In this document: positions 32,452-43,818 of the stretch, one piece after another
Position numbering within the stretch: the stretch's first letter is position 1
How the letters are laid out: each line of letters begins with the position of its first letter
Origin: Cricetomys ansorgei
Lineage: Eukaryota > Chordata > Mammalia > Rodentia > Nesomyidae
DNA length: 64,000 nt
NCBI GenBank assembly: GCA_026225945.1
Contig: JAMJFZ010003163.1
Location: 20,458,501-20,522,500 of the forward strand
Direction: 5' to 3'
Program-made: the position numbers and the translations under genes
Notes under the pieces: model-generated
The model's input: only the letters and a program-made list of their open reading frames with translations
What the model was told of the DNA's origin: nothing
Databases searched by the model: none

Positions 32452-33080
32452 TATTATGGTTGGTTTTAGTGTCAGCTTGCCAGAAATTAAAATCACCTGA
32501 GTAGGAGTCCCCGTTTCCCCCCCCCACCCCCCCACCAAGAACTGTGCTGATTGCCTTGGTTGTCACGGGAGACCCACTCTGATTGCGGGTTGCACCTCCT
32601 AGTGGTAGGTCTTATAAAAAGGCCATGACAGAAGGAAGGTCCTCTTACCTTCTGCTAGCCATGTCTTCCGCCCTGAGCCCTAGTTAATTTACCCTGCTGC
32701 TGTTGGTGATGACGATTCCTTCACTGGTATCATAACCAATGTTGTTTCCAAGCTTTCACCATGGACTAGAAAGCAATGGCTCTCCAGAAACCTTCTAGGC
32801 TTCTGAAACCATATCGGAACTGCTACGGCACCCAACCTTGTGAACTGAGTAACTACTGACCATCAGCCCCCCTCACCTCTCCTTGCAGTGAGATGTAGCT
32901 ACTGTCAAAGGACCCCTGCTGCTGGGGCACTCAGCCTCAAAGACAGTAACTACAGGATTCTCAGGTCTCAGGTATGATCCCGCTGTTGATATTGTTTTAA
33001 ATCTGACTTAACAAATTCACCCCCCCACATACACACACACATCCTAGGTTCTGTTCCTCTAGAGAACCCTGACTAACACA
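32452..33080 (+). mobile_element. Long MaLR-like LTR (MT/MTE-like)
   Basis: About 629 bp from 'tattatggttggttttagtgtcagcttg' to 'ggttctgttcctctagagaaccctgactaacaca', the terminal pattern of rodent MaLR-type LTRs. It contains 'ccaagctttcaccatgg' and 'ctctccagaaaccttctagg', also present in the copy at 40151-41119, which shows common ancestry. There is no internal region. Confidence 0.82.
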
Positions 33081-33301
33081 TCCTCCCAAAGTTTAGCTAA
33101 CTTGCAAGTTCTAAGATTCAATTTTTATCTACCTAAGTGCCAAAGCCTTTGATTAGCTTCTTCCTATAATTAACATTTTCTAAGCTATCTTCAGTCTCAG
33201 TATGGTATTGGCCCCAAAACCTCCTTCTGGATACCACACTCTCCAGATCCTTACCTAGAACTATGAGTGTTTGCATGTATCATATACACATCCTCCTGTA
33301 G

Positions 33302-33521
33302 CAATCCTCAGCCTGTATGTTGTGACCCCTTTGGGGGATGAAAGAACCTTTCATGGGGATTGTTTAAGATCATCTGCATATCAGATATTTATATTACAAC
33401 TCACCACAGTAGCAAAATTACGGTTATGAAGTAGCAATGAAAATAATTTTATAGTTGGGGTCATCACAACAGGAGGAACTGTATTAAAGAGTCAAGGCAT
33501 TAGGAAGGCTGAGAACCACTA
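33302..33521 (+). mobile_element. URR1-type hAT DNA transposon
   Basis: 'gttgtgacccctttgggggatgaaagaacctttca', 'acagtagcaaaattacggttatgaagtagcaatgaaaataattttat' and 'ggaaggctgagaaccacta' are diagnostic of rodent URR1 nonautonomous hAT elements. The flanks TCCTGTAG (33294-33301) and TCCTACAG (33522-33529) are an 8-bp target duplication with two mismatches, as expected for hAT. Confidence 0.95.
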
Positions 33522-33529
33522 TCCTACAG

Positions 33530-33819
33530 GCTTAACAATGAAGATCAGAAATGGATACATTTATGTGTCATCTTTAGGTTACCTAGGCCACAAATGGTCA
33601 ATGTCGTTTAGTTTTTACTTTTTGGAAAGTCCATTGTATACTAGACCACATCCCCATTTTAGTTATTTAAAGGTACTTTCTGAACACAACTCAAAGAAAT
33701 ATTTATAAGAGATCTAGCAGCAGACATACAATCCATGAGTTTTTACTCGCAGGCACTTACTGTAAGTTGTGACTTAAAGAAGTAAACAGAATTCAAGAAA
33801 AAAAATATTAGTGAAGAAA
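33530..33819. other. Unclassified AT-rich sequence
   Basis: Nothing recognised with confidence. Confidence 0.35.
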
Positions 33820-33885
33820 GATATTAGCTCAGTCATTGACCCAAGCACATGCAAGGCGCTGGGTTCTGTTCTCAGACTGCTAGGG
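33820..33885 (+). mobile_element. Degenerate ID-like SINE
   Basis: 'atattagctcagtcattgacccaagcacatgcaaggcgctgggttctgttctcag' keeps the tRNA-derived A- and B-box layout of ID SINEs. Confidence 0.5.
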
Positions 33886-33899
33886 TACAGGACAGGAGA

Positions 33900-34200
33900 C
33901 CCGCAGATGCTGCTCTTGGGTCAGTCTCTCAGCTTCACAAACCTGCTCCTGCGATTGTAATTAGAGCTAATATATGGGAGGGATGGCTAGGGATGAACAG
34001 ATGCTGACGCCAAATGAGGACATACAGAGCACAGCAGCGCGGTATAAAACCCTGAGTTTATATGGTGCAGCTGGCTGCTTCGCCTGGTTTTTTATTATTA
34101 TTTATTTACAAGGTGTGGCATCTGGCCTTCTATTGTCGTGCCTTGATTTGTCTTGTAGTTAATTCCCTCCTGATGCAAGGGAGCATGGGAAATACTCTTG
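33900..34200. promoter_or_regulatory. Candidate conserved noncoding block
   Basis: Repeat-free. It contains TGTAATTAGAGCTAAT (from about 33955) and AT-rich cores to about 34160. The texture is enhancer-like but weakly supported. Confidence 0.22.
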
Positions 34201-35685
34201 AGAAACTTAACTGAAAATTCTCCCGGAAAAGAAGAAAAAAAGAGTTTGAGAATTAGAAAGACGTGTGACCTGAATTTCTAGCAGAGGTAAACAGGCAGCA
34301 TTTTCATTGTCTAGCCCTCCAATCCAACTGTTAGGCTCCTAGGGCTACAGAGAAAGCAGAGGTCCATTTGGCCTGTGCTGTCCTGTGCTTGTTGAGCTGC
34401 TTAATGGATTTCGCCCCACTGAGACACCGCAGAAGTGGGGCATAGAGAGAAAGGCAGGAAGGCAGAAGACGTAGAAATATACGCCATTAATGAGTGTAAG
34501 GCTGGCCCTGAAGACGTGCCCACCACATAATTCTAAACGAGCCTCTTAAAATTGTCTTATTTCCAGGTAGTTTTCACTCTGCTGCTGTGAACTCATCAGC
34601 GCAGAATCGCAGTGCTTCTCAGGCAACATGGCTGCCTTTTGGAGATAGTCTCCGGAGGTGACAGACTTTCTAAAGCCAAGTGCTAACTGATTTTAATGTT
34701 AGCTGGCTTACGAAACCTTTTGGGTGAGAAATCCACACGCCCTCCTTTCTCATGAGATTTCTATTATGTTTGCTCATTAGCTTGAAGGACAGTCGAGTGT
34801 TGGGGTCACACAAGAGGCTGTACATGCAGATGGCTTTGATTCAATTTGTCTACCTACCAAGCCGTATTGATTGGGAAGGTAGAGTAACATCATAAAACTT
34901 CAGTTTCTTCACAATACCAGGGAAGACTCCAGTGACCCTCACAGTGTTGTTTAAGTGCTAGTTGAAACCACATCTAGAACCCAACCGGCCTACTGTGCTG
35001 TACATAGTGTTTACAAAATAGCATCTGGTCATCCTAAAACTGTCTGCCTTTTATGTCAACTGTAAGAGAGTTACAGGTTTACGCTTACAAACATTGCTTA
35101 TTTTCCAATTGAATATTCTCTGAATAATCTTTTTCCTCCTTGAAAATTCAAATTCCAACTTCCAACTAGTGTGTTCTGTGAAACTCTCTTTGGCTCTCTG
35201 CCAGGCTTTTCCTCTGGACCATCATGACTGAGTCGTCCTCCCAGGAACATCCCAGTACAGCTTGCCTTCCGGGTTGGAGTGCATGTACACAACGTCCCTG
35301 GTCAACTCAGCGCCCCCACCCCCACCATAGCCACTGTCTCTTGCCTTTGAACATTGCATTCCAAGACAAAGTCAAAGTCTGAAAAGGTTGTAATGTGAAC
35401 GTGCATCGGAAGAGTAGGCCTCAGGGACCTAGACAGACCACTGGCTGCTCCGGGATCTCCTGTTTTGGGCAGAATTGTAGATTCGCGTTACCAACTGGCA
35501 TCTCTCCTCTTGCTCTGTCTTCCCTGTTGCCTTTAAGGGCCCTATTTCCTCCCTTCCCCATACCACTGGTGCCCGGTATCTGGGACCCACAGCAGCTCAC
35601 AGCAGCTCACAGCCTTGGGCAGCTTGGCCTGCTGACCAGGAATGTTACTTTTCCATAAAGGAAATATTTTCCAAGTCAATTAGAA
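34201..35685. other. Unique sequence
   Basis: No repeats recognised over about 1.5 kb, which is unusual for rodent DNA. A small direct repeat of CAGCAGCTCA lies near 35589-35612. Confidence 0.4.
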
Positions 35686-35689
35686 GTGC

Positions 35690-36350
35690 CTGTGACCTAC
35701 ACCAATTTAGGAAATTAGCAAATGCTCCCTGTTCCTTCCACAGACCGTATTTTATTATTGGATTAATGTGCAAAAAGCCCCTATTTGGTAGCACCAAATA
35801 TTTACTTTGGAGACATTCTCTGGTTTTATCATGGATTTGACTCGTACTGTCAACAAATTACTGCAGACTGCATAAAGATCTATGGAATTAAAGAAAAATA
35901 CACACGGGGCCAGGCCCGTTTAGAAACATATATTTTGCATTTAGGGAGGGGAATCAGTGAAGAGTTGACATCCGGTCACCCACTGATATAGGTCGGGTGA
36001 CCCTTTCTTGTAAATCACACGGGAATTTTTATTTTCATTTCAAGCATATGGGCTGCTTTAACAGTTCCAGCCAGATGTCTATGCCCAGAGTTCAATTTTG
36101 GGGCTTAGTTCTATATCATAAAGAGCTATTATAATTCCTCCACTGAGCCAGGTAAAACATAGTAAAGTGACAACTTCGGCAGGGCCCCGAAGTGGCTGTA
36201 GGAGCGGCCGGGAGGTTCCGAGAGCAGCTTTCAGGAGCTACATAAATTCTCCACGCTAGAGAAAATATTTGGAGGACGGAAGTGCAGCGTTTATTGGGCT
36301 CATTTCTTGATGCCTCTGGGTGCGTTTGGGCAAGAGAACAGAGCAACCTG
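35690..36350. promoter_or_regulatory. Strong candidate conserved noncoding element
   Basis: About 660 bp, repeat-free, with GGATTAATG (35760-35768) and many AT cores. It is followed by a locally CpG-retaining part (36170-36290) containing a hairpin, ACTTCGG (36173-36179) facing CCGAAGT (36187-36193). No reading frame is credible. Confidence 0.42.
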
Positions 36351-37640
36351 CACTACAAACAGGGTCCCTTTTTGGTACCCATTGCTACTCCACTTGGTTC
36401 CACCCCTGAAATGGGAATCGCTATGGATACTTGACCACTTAGCAAGGCAAGCTCATGGTGTGGTGGTTGGCAGAGACATGCTCAACCTCCCATCCCTGCT
36501 GATGGTAAAGTAACTTTCTGTAACTGTTGAGCATCTCTCGGGAATGCCATCCCTCCTCCACTGTAAGGCTCTGCACCATACCCTAGTCTGTGTCTCTGTG
36601 CCCCGTGTGCATTGTAATTGTCTTCTTACTGTGTGCACACAAACAATCTTCCAGTCTCCACTCCGCTTCCCAGGGTTGTTTGGATATGCAAATCTGGTTT
36701 TGCTGATCTTCCGAGAATGATGGTAACTCTTAACCAGCTACAACCACACTTTTCTAACTTGAGAGTCCAACCAGGTTTTCTTCTGGACCCAAGAATGCCT
36801 CTTGCCCCGTTTCTTTCTGCAACTCAGCTGCTGCCGTTGCTGTGCACTCTAGCTCAAACACCCTTGCTCTACACTGCCGGACCTCACTGATACCTATGTT
36901 CTATCAGGACAGGTTGAGGCCCTCTGCCAGCACTAGCTGCAGGTGGAATTTTCTATTTATGGGACATTGATTTCTTAGCTGGTGTCCCTCCCACTGTAGA
37001 GATGCTCTATAAAAGCGAGGGAGCCATCTGGCCCTTGTCTTCTAGACGCTGCGTCAGCAGCACAGAACACGGTGCCTACACATAACTGGCATAATAATGG
37101 CCATGCTGGGATGAGAATATGATTACCCCAGACGTGAAGCTGTGTAGTAAAAGTAGATGGCCTCAACTTACAAAACAACTTGTACGTGAATGGCAATAAA
37201 ATAAAACAAACAACCAGGGATTCTGACCTCAATATTCTTCTAAGGTAATTTCCCGAAGAATAACATATTCTGTTGGAGATACTGACCATCATCTTAGACA
37301 GATCTGAGTTGGTGGTGGTGGGGACAATGAAATAAAAGGGGAGATGTCCCTTCTCTGTAGGGATTTTGTCAACGTTCAGATGTCAAACTCACCATTAATT
37401 TATAAAAATAGATCAAAATGTGCTTCCTGGGAAGGAATAGAGCCAAACCCTTGGCCATGGCACCCTCATTGGCTGTGTGAGTACGTCTTCAACAGAAAAC
37501 AGGACATGATCAAGATACTGAGTAGCCTTCTGATCTACCGGGAACATTCTGTCCATCCCTCCCCGGCATACTCTCTCCGGAGAGCCTAGAGAGAATTTCA
37601 CCTCCATAGTATATTAAAGACTGAAAACATTGGGCCAGTC
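36351..37640. other. Unique sequence
   Basis: Nothing recognised. Short frames of 60-105 codons lack motifs. Confidence 0.4.
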
Positions 37641-37644
37641 CGAC

Positions 37645-37712
37645 AGCAATCAAATTCATAATCAATAATCAATATCAAAATCATAATCAATAATTAAAAT
37701 AAATTAATTTTA
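37645..37712. repeat. AATC/ATAATCA-rich simple sequence
   Basis: Repeated 'caaaatcataatcaataa'-type units, imperfect. Confidence 0.85.
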
Positions 37713-37715
37713 CTA

Positions 37716-38400
37716 ATTCATTCAGGTTCAGGGGAACTCAGGATTGAACTGATGTCTCCGTAGTTCCCAGACAGATCTTCCCAACTCTGGATTCTGTAGA
37801 ACACATTGGAGCCATTGTATCATGGAAGAATATGACTCTTTCCTGTGAAACTGGAATGGCCAATGGCTTGCTTGGGGGCATTGCTAAGAAATGAAGACTT
37901 AATGTATTCCCTGTGATGACCTACTGCCCAAACCCCTGGTGTCTTCAGATAGATTTCTCTCTTCATTCCTTCCTAGTTGGAACAGGATCCCGGATTATAC
38001 TCGAGGAGACTGGGGTTGGGCAGGGGGTGGGGGGGTGGGGGGGCAGTGATGTGTTTTGATTAAATGGAAATGACAAGGCAAAAAAAGAGACTCCCCAATT
38101 CTATGCTACATAGTAATAAAACAATTTGTACAATGTAGCTATGTGCTTATGTTCCTCTGTAATAAATGCATTTTGCCAAATTCTTTGAATCACAGCTATT
38201 AAATATATAAGAATAAAATAAATTTCTTCAAAAATATAGCCACACATACAGTCATAAAATTCCAAGGAGTGAACATTACAAATATATTCTGAATCCACAT
38301 CAACTTCTATGTGTTCTCACAGTTCTCTCTCTCAGCCTTGCAGTGAAGAGGCATGTGAGCTTGTGTAAAAGCAAGTATAAAACTTGTATAAAGTTTCTAG
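37716..38400. other. Unique sequence with a G-rich run
   Basis: Apart from the G-rich run at 38019-38046 nothing is recognised. The 38100-38280 part is AT-rich. Confidence 0.4.
38019..38046 (+). repeat. G-rich run (possible G-quadruplex)
   Basis: GGGGG, GGGGGGG and GGGGGGG blocks separated by T or GT within 28 bp can form a quadruplex on the plus strand. Confidence 0.85.
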
Positions 38401-38900
38401 AGCACCAAGTCAGTGAAACGGTGAGAATTTAAAATTCACAATTGCAAAGTGAACATCTGGAATGCATTCCAAGAAGGGGAAAATTACGAATCGAGAACAT
38501 TATTAATAGCTAGCATCTTGCAAGAAATGAATCAACTGACAACCTGTTTCCTAGATTCCTTTACGGAGGAAATTTTTCTCCGGGAAAATGTACACGGCCG
38601 GGAGCGCAGCGTGCGGAGAGGCAGGCTTGACTTACGGCATCGCCTCTCAGAGGGAGGCTTCTCCTTTAAATTGCTGATAACGGCTGCGCACCGTTCTTTC
38701 TTCCTACTTTATGTGTTGCTGAGGGAAGATCTTTGTACTTCACGTTAACAAGGAGCTTTTTCTTCACCAGAGAAGTGGGATTTTCACACTTGTGCTTTGC
38801 AGTAGCGACTCTCAGCCCTGTGGTTTATTTTCGCAATAATTAATAAAGTGTCACACTTCCTGGCGTCTTCGCCCGTCCTAGAGAATGGCTTGCTACCACC
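38400..38900. promoter_or_regulatory. Strong candidate regulatory element with CpG patch
   Basis: Repeat-free. It contains the perfect palindrome TGGAATGCATTCCA (38458-38471), which is two opposed TEAD (GGAATG/CATTCC) sites. By my count 12 CpGs lie between 38564 and 38692. AATTAATAAAG lies near 38840. Such CpG retention in a CpG-poor window suggests germline hypomethylation. A 99-codon frame at 38449-38748 crosses it but has no recognised domain. Confidence 0.45.
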
Positions 38901-39496
38901 TCCTTGGTGCTACTGCAGGCCGCGTAGGGTTGTGACGTGAGAGCCCAGCTTCAGGAAGGAGAGCAGAGTATGGACCTCATGGTCCAGCTGAGGACAGCTG
39001 CCCTGATGTGACTCCTACGGTCCACCAAATGGGTGGTGCTGTCGGGATAGAGACTGCTAAATATAGCTCAGGGTCTTAAAGTGCTTAAAGTGTATCAGCG
39101 AGAGAAAAACCGCCCTGTCACCTTACATTAGGCAAAAGAAAAAGGAACTCACTTAGCTCCAAGGAGCTTAGTGAATGACTCTTAGACTATATTACCAAAG
39201 CAAAGGGCCTCGTTTCAGTAGGAAAGGGTTATCTTCATAAATCAACATGGTCTGCGTGCCGAAGGGCCTTCGGGTGCTGTCCTTAGCACTGCCGAGGTGA
39301 TTATGGAGCGGACAGGTTCTCTTCATAAACGGAAGAAACCGATACATAATTTTAGGGAGACTTTTGATTTCCTTCCAGACTCCAGTCACCTTAAGGATTT
39401 ACATTATCAACCTCAAGAAGACTCAACAGCAGGGCACCAAACTCACAGCCTGTTTTGTGGCAGCCACACCTAGACTGTAGCAATTCTCCACCGCCT
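38901..39496. other. Unique sequence
   Basis: Nothing recognised. Confidence 0.4.
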
Positions 39497-39872
39497 TGTG
39501 GTGGTTGGCCCCGCTTATCAACTTGACAGGGTCTGGAATCACCTAGGGGACAAGTTTCTGGGCGTGGTCATGAAGGATTATATTAGTTAGGCAAACCGAG
39601 GTGGGATGGTGCGTGCTAAATATAAGAGGCATCATTCCTGAGCTGGGGTCCTAGACATCATAAAAAGAAAGGGCAACCAGCTGAACAGCAGCATTCATCT
39701 TCCTCAGCTCCAAGTCTGTGGGTGCAGTGTAACCAACCGCCCCGATTCCTGCCCGAGCCTTCCTCGCCATGGTGGATCCTGTACCCTGGACTGTGTGCCA
39801 AAATAAACTTCGTCCCCCGTAAGTTGCTGTTGTCAGGATGTTCTGTCATAGCGACATGACTAGTAACTAAAA
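39497..39872 (+). mobile_element. MaLR LTR (MT/ORR1 class)
   Basis: 'tatcaacttgacagggtctggaatcacctaggggacaagtttctgggcgtgg', 'gctgggtcc'-type middle, 'tggactgtgtgccaaaataaacttcg' and 'gttgctgttgtcaggatgttctgtcatagcgacatgactagtaac' form a nearly complete sense LTR. Confidence 0.88.
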
Positions 39873-40150
39873 TAGTCCCCTCCCACACCACAGTTCTTCC
39901 AGCACTGTCCTTGGCCGGAGCTGGGCTCTCTCCTGCCCTTCTGAGCTCACTGTGGACTCAACGATGTGCCCAGTGACTTACAAGCCTTAGTGCTTTACTC
40001 TTTTCAATGATCTCGATAGTTAGCTGTGTCATTGTCTTACTTTTTTTAAGTGAAAGTTAGAAAATCATTTTTATAAACTTTTTGAATTCTCTTCTTGATA
40101 TTTTGAGTATGCGATGTATCATAATCACACGCGCACACACATACACCCCA

Positions 40151-41119
40151 TTACAGATGGTTTTAATGTCAACCTGTCACATAGTATGGTCTCCTGAGAA
40201 GGGCGCCTCACATGAAGAAATGTCCTGATGACTTTGATTGATGGGGGAAGACCCACCCTGATCGGGGGTGGTACCGTCAGGTAGCAGCATGGATTTTAAA
40301 AAGAGGTGTTTTGAAAGAAGGACATTTGTAGTACACTGCTGCTGCTGTGTCTCACCAAGGAAGACAAGGAGGCATTTTCATAGACTTAAACCCTGCCAGA
40401 CTCAGCAGAGGGACCCACTGTCATGGCCAGTGCCATACTTGATCGACACTGGAACCCTGAACGTCTCAGCTCAGGTGTTTTTACTCTTTTAGAACTTCTC
40501 AGGTATCATACTGATACCACGTGCAGATCAGAAGCAATTAAACAACTTCCACGTAAATCCAACACCTGCAGACAATACAAAACCCTAAGACCTAAGGTAG
40601 CCCCTCACCCAGCAGTGCGTGAAGCAATTATTTTATATATAACTAAAAATAAACTTCCGCAGCAGACATTTGTCTTGCCTGTTGCTCCCTTGGCCTCCCT
40701 CTAGCCACTGAGTTGCTCTGTCCATTGCTGATGCTGCCGATTCCTCCACTGACAGAAGAACCAGTGTTTCCAAGCTTTCGTGGGATAGGGACCAACAGCT
40801 CTCCAGGAACTTTCTGGCTTCCAGTGCCAGATAGGGACCACTGAGGCACAGTCTTGTTGACAGAGTAATTACAGGTTGTCACCCTTTCTCCCCACCAGGG
40901 AGAGATGGCTACCTGGGACTACTCAGACCGCTGAGGCAACTAACTTCAGGGGCTGAGTAACTACCAGGTTCTCGGCATCTCAGTATGATTTCATCTGCCA
41001 ATACGTTTTTAAAGTTCACTTTGTATATTCACATGTATATGAATGCAAATATATGAATATATATGCATTTCTGTTCATCTACTTGGTTCTGTTTCTCTAG
41101 AGAACCTCAACTAAAACAC
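40151..41119 (+). mobile_element. MaLR-like LTR interrupted by another LTR
   Basis: Related to 32452-33080. It begins 'acagatggttttaatgtcaacctgtcac', resumes at 40671 with 'gctctgtccattgctgatgctg...ccaagctttcgtggg', and ends 'ggttctgtttctctagagaacctcaactaaaaca'. The segment 40327-40670 is foreign. The host LTR is about 625 bp once the insert is removed. Confidence 0.85.
40327..40664 (+). mobile_element. Solo LTR, class II ERV-like (copy 2), nested
   Basis: 338 bp starting TGTAGTACAC and ending CCGCAGCA, flanked by an exact 6-bp duplication GACATT (40321-40326 and 40665-40670). AATAAA lies at 40648-40653. It aligns with 249-570 (minus strand) throughout. TG...CA ends, the 6-bp duplication and the lack of an internal region fit a solo LTR of an ERVK-type element. 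I do not know the family name. Confidence 0.88.
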
Positions 41120-41975
41120 ACCCATTACCCTCCACCCCTGTGTCCCTTCCCATTTCTGCTGAGCCTTTCTTCTCCCCAACTCTGGTCCCCCTCTACTGTC
41201 AAGTTTCCCTGTTTCGGAGAGAACAGTCTGTACAGATGGTCACAGCTGTTACGTGCTCTTGTTTGCAATGGACACACCACATCCAGAAGGTGGTGCTCCA
41301 TAGCACTCTCCCCCATCCTGTGGCTCTAACAGTCTTTTCACTCCCGCTTATGTGCTGTTCCCTGGAACTCAGTGGGTAATGTAGATGCCCTATTTAGGAC
41401 TGGGCGTTCAACAACACTTATTAACAGCATTTCAACTAGCTTATGAATCTCTGCATTAGCTGTCACCCACTGCCAAAAGAGGTTTTTCTAACTAAGACTG
41501 AGAGCTGCACTAGTCTATGGTTATAAATATTTAGAAAGTAATTTAAGTACATGTCCATTTAGCAAAACACCAGTGTTAAATCTCTCTACCCCCGTGGCCC
41601 ACGGCTTCCCTAGCCAACAGATTTTGACCAGGTTTACAAAATCAGCCATGTATTCACTCCTATAGAGCAGGCCCCGAATCCAATAAAAAAAATGGTTGGT
41701 TACCCCGAGAATGGTCATGCCACTGTTGCACCAATGGGCATATTTTGCCAGAGGCTGTAGCACATGTAGTCTACAGCTGGGTGAGATTGCTAATGACTTT
41801 GTCCCCTAATGGCCTACATACTACCTTTTGGTACAAGGAGTACTGGCCAGCAGGAGGGAAACTTCCAGCTCAGTTCCAGTTTCATTTCTTTGTCTCCTTT
41901 ATCCAAACAAAGTACATGATGTCTTTAGCAATAGAGTCTGACTGCTTAGGTCTGATCCTCATTTTACAAACTGAG
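41120..41975 (-). mobile_element. LINE-1 3' region (Lx-like), antisense
   Basis: 'ctggtccccctctactgtcaagtttccctgtttcgg', 'ttatgaatctctgcattagctgtcacccactgccaaaag', 'gttggttaccccgagaatggtcatgccactgttgcaccaatgggcata' and 'ctccagctcagttccag'-type text are the antisense rodent L1 3' end. It is about 850 bp. The last ~30 bp ('cctcattttacaaactgaggcag') may be a MIR fragment. Confidence 0.85.
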
Positions 41976-42171
41976 GCAGACATACATTAGAAAGGAGTAA
42001 GAATAGAAAACAGCTGGTATGACAATATGAGCAACTGGGCTCCTGAGTCACTAGTATTTCTTGTATTCTACATCTACCCTGTCCCAGACCCTCACACAAC
42101 AGAGCGATCTCAAAGAACCATGTTTTCATGGCCCTTCATGAGAATCCACCTTGGTTTTTCTAAGCCACATT

Positions 42172-42513
42172 CATTAGTTGCTTTTCTATAGCTATGACCA
42201 TAACAAGTGAAAGAACAAGTGGAAGATTTATTTTGACTCATAATTTCAGAGAGTTTTCTCCATGGACACCTGTGCAAAAACATCACATTTAGGCCTTTAG
42301 GAATGTCGCCATATCAATGGAGTATAGAAAGCAGAGAGAGCAAGACATAAAGAAACCATGATTAAAGTGTGCTTCAAAGGCTCCTCAGTGATTAATTCTT
42401 CTCAGTAGCCCTTACCTCCTACAGTTTTTAGACTCCTTCAAAATGGTACTACCAGCTAGGGACCAACCATCCAACGCATGATTTTATGGAGAATATTTCT
42501 TATACAAACTACA
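42172..42513 (-). mobile_element. MaLR LTR, antisense
   Basis: 'attagttgcttttctatagctatgaccataac', 'gaagatttattttgactcataatttcagag' and the distal 'tatacaaactaca' mark a diverged antisense MaLR LTR. Confidence 0.75.
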
Positions 42514-43239
42514 GTGTTCTGAGAATCTTATCCTACTGGGGTAGAAAAATCTCCCACTGGAGCCAAGATCAAAATAATCACTTGTCACTCAGGATTCACG
42601 TCATCCTGTCAGATAACACAACAGAAAGGTCAACGAGAACCTGTGTGTTCCCCAGAAAGTTGTCTGAATGAATGACCTGGACATGAGACTCAGGTGTCCT
42701 TCAAAGAGAAAGAATAGAAGATGGGAAAGAGCAAATATGAAGGTTTTTTTTTGGCTAATTTCATTAACATTTGATCACCATATGCTGGCTGGCAAATTAA
42801 GCCACAGCACCACTATTTGAGTAGTTTGTGACATCAGAGGGAGAAGCTAGATGCCTATCAAACAAGGACTTCTGCCATCTTCCATATGATAAACCTAACA
42901 ATGTCATAAGCATTACTATGAACAAAGTTCAAGCATACTTAGAAAAAGGATCACCAATTGATCAAGGAGGAAGCTAATAAAAGACAAGAAAATTGGTAAA
43001 GACACACTAGAATTAGTTTCCTGATTCCCCAGGGTCCTTGCTCCTTAGGGAAGTCACCCCATGCCTTGCCTGAGGCCAGTTTATCAGCCACATTTTTAAG
43101 GTACCAGCACCAGCACCAGGACAAGTTGGAGCAAAGGGGTCCATGAGTGTTTCTTTTTTAACCATCCTCAGTGGTCCCTTTAAAGCTCAGAATCCAGCAA
43201 GTCCCAAACAAGTCCCTTTGAAATGCACCACCACACTAA
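42514..43239. other. Unique sequence
   Basis: Nothing recognised except a short CAGCAC triplicate near 43105-43120. Confidence 0.4.
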
Positions 43240-43420
43240 CGCGCTGCTTTTAGACATTGCACAAGTTCTGGCAGCGAGACTTTTATCATTTGTTCATGTT
43301 AATGTACTTGGCAATTACACAGCAGGGCTTTTAAATCTAATGGCTCAGACAATAACAAAGCAGATTCCATAAGCATTTTAAAGTGATGGGGCTGTGACCC
43401 TCTTAGGTACGCCATGCTGC
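43240..43420. promoter_or_regulatory. Candidate conserved noncoding block
   Basis: Repeat-free sequence with TTAATG and CAATTAC cores (about 43295-43320) and a balanced composition. Enhancer-like by texture only. Confidence 0.3.
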
Positions 43421-43574
43421 CTCATCCATGAAGCACGCTTAAGCTAAGGTATGTCACTTATTCATGTGGTGTGTCATATTCAGGCTGTTCTTCCCACCCA
43501 GGTATAGGAGCAGGGGTCAATAACTTCAGAATTCACACAGCATGAGTGCCTCAGAAATGTAAGTTTGAGCCACT

Positions 43575-43615
43575 GTGTATGTGCGTGTGTATGTGCACAT
43601 GCATGCATATATACA
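43575..43615. repeat. Alternating purine-pyrimidine tract
   Basis: GTGTATGTGCGTGTGTATGT and then GCACATGCATGCATATATAC, nearly perfect Y-R alternation. A Z-DNA-prone imperfect (TG)n. Confidence 0.85.
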
Positions 43616-43818
43616 AGCATCTGTATCCATGTACCCCCACCTGCTCATGTACCTGAGCAACCCTGGGTGGAGATCAGCCAGTGGGTTCTCAGTTTCACTA
43701 GGGCTGATCATGAGGGATCATCAAGCTGAGCTACTGTAGAGGGAGGACTTCGGATGCTTTGTGCTCTGTTCCAAAGCCCCTTTTATTTTCTATTGGAAAC
43801 AGTCAAGAAGACTCCCCG

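Noticed and set aside
40268..40704. Two frames of 74 and 93 codons
   Set aside because: They lie across a solo LTR nested in a MaLR-type LTR.
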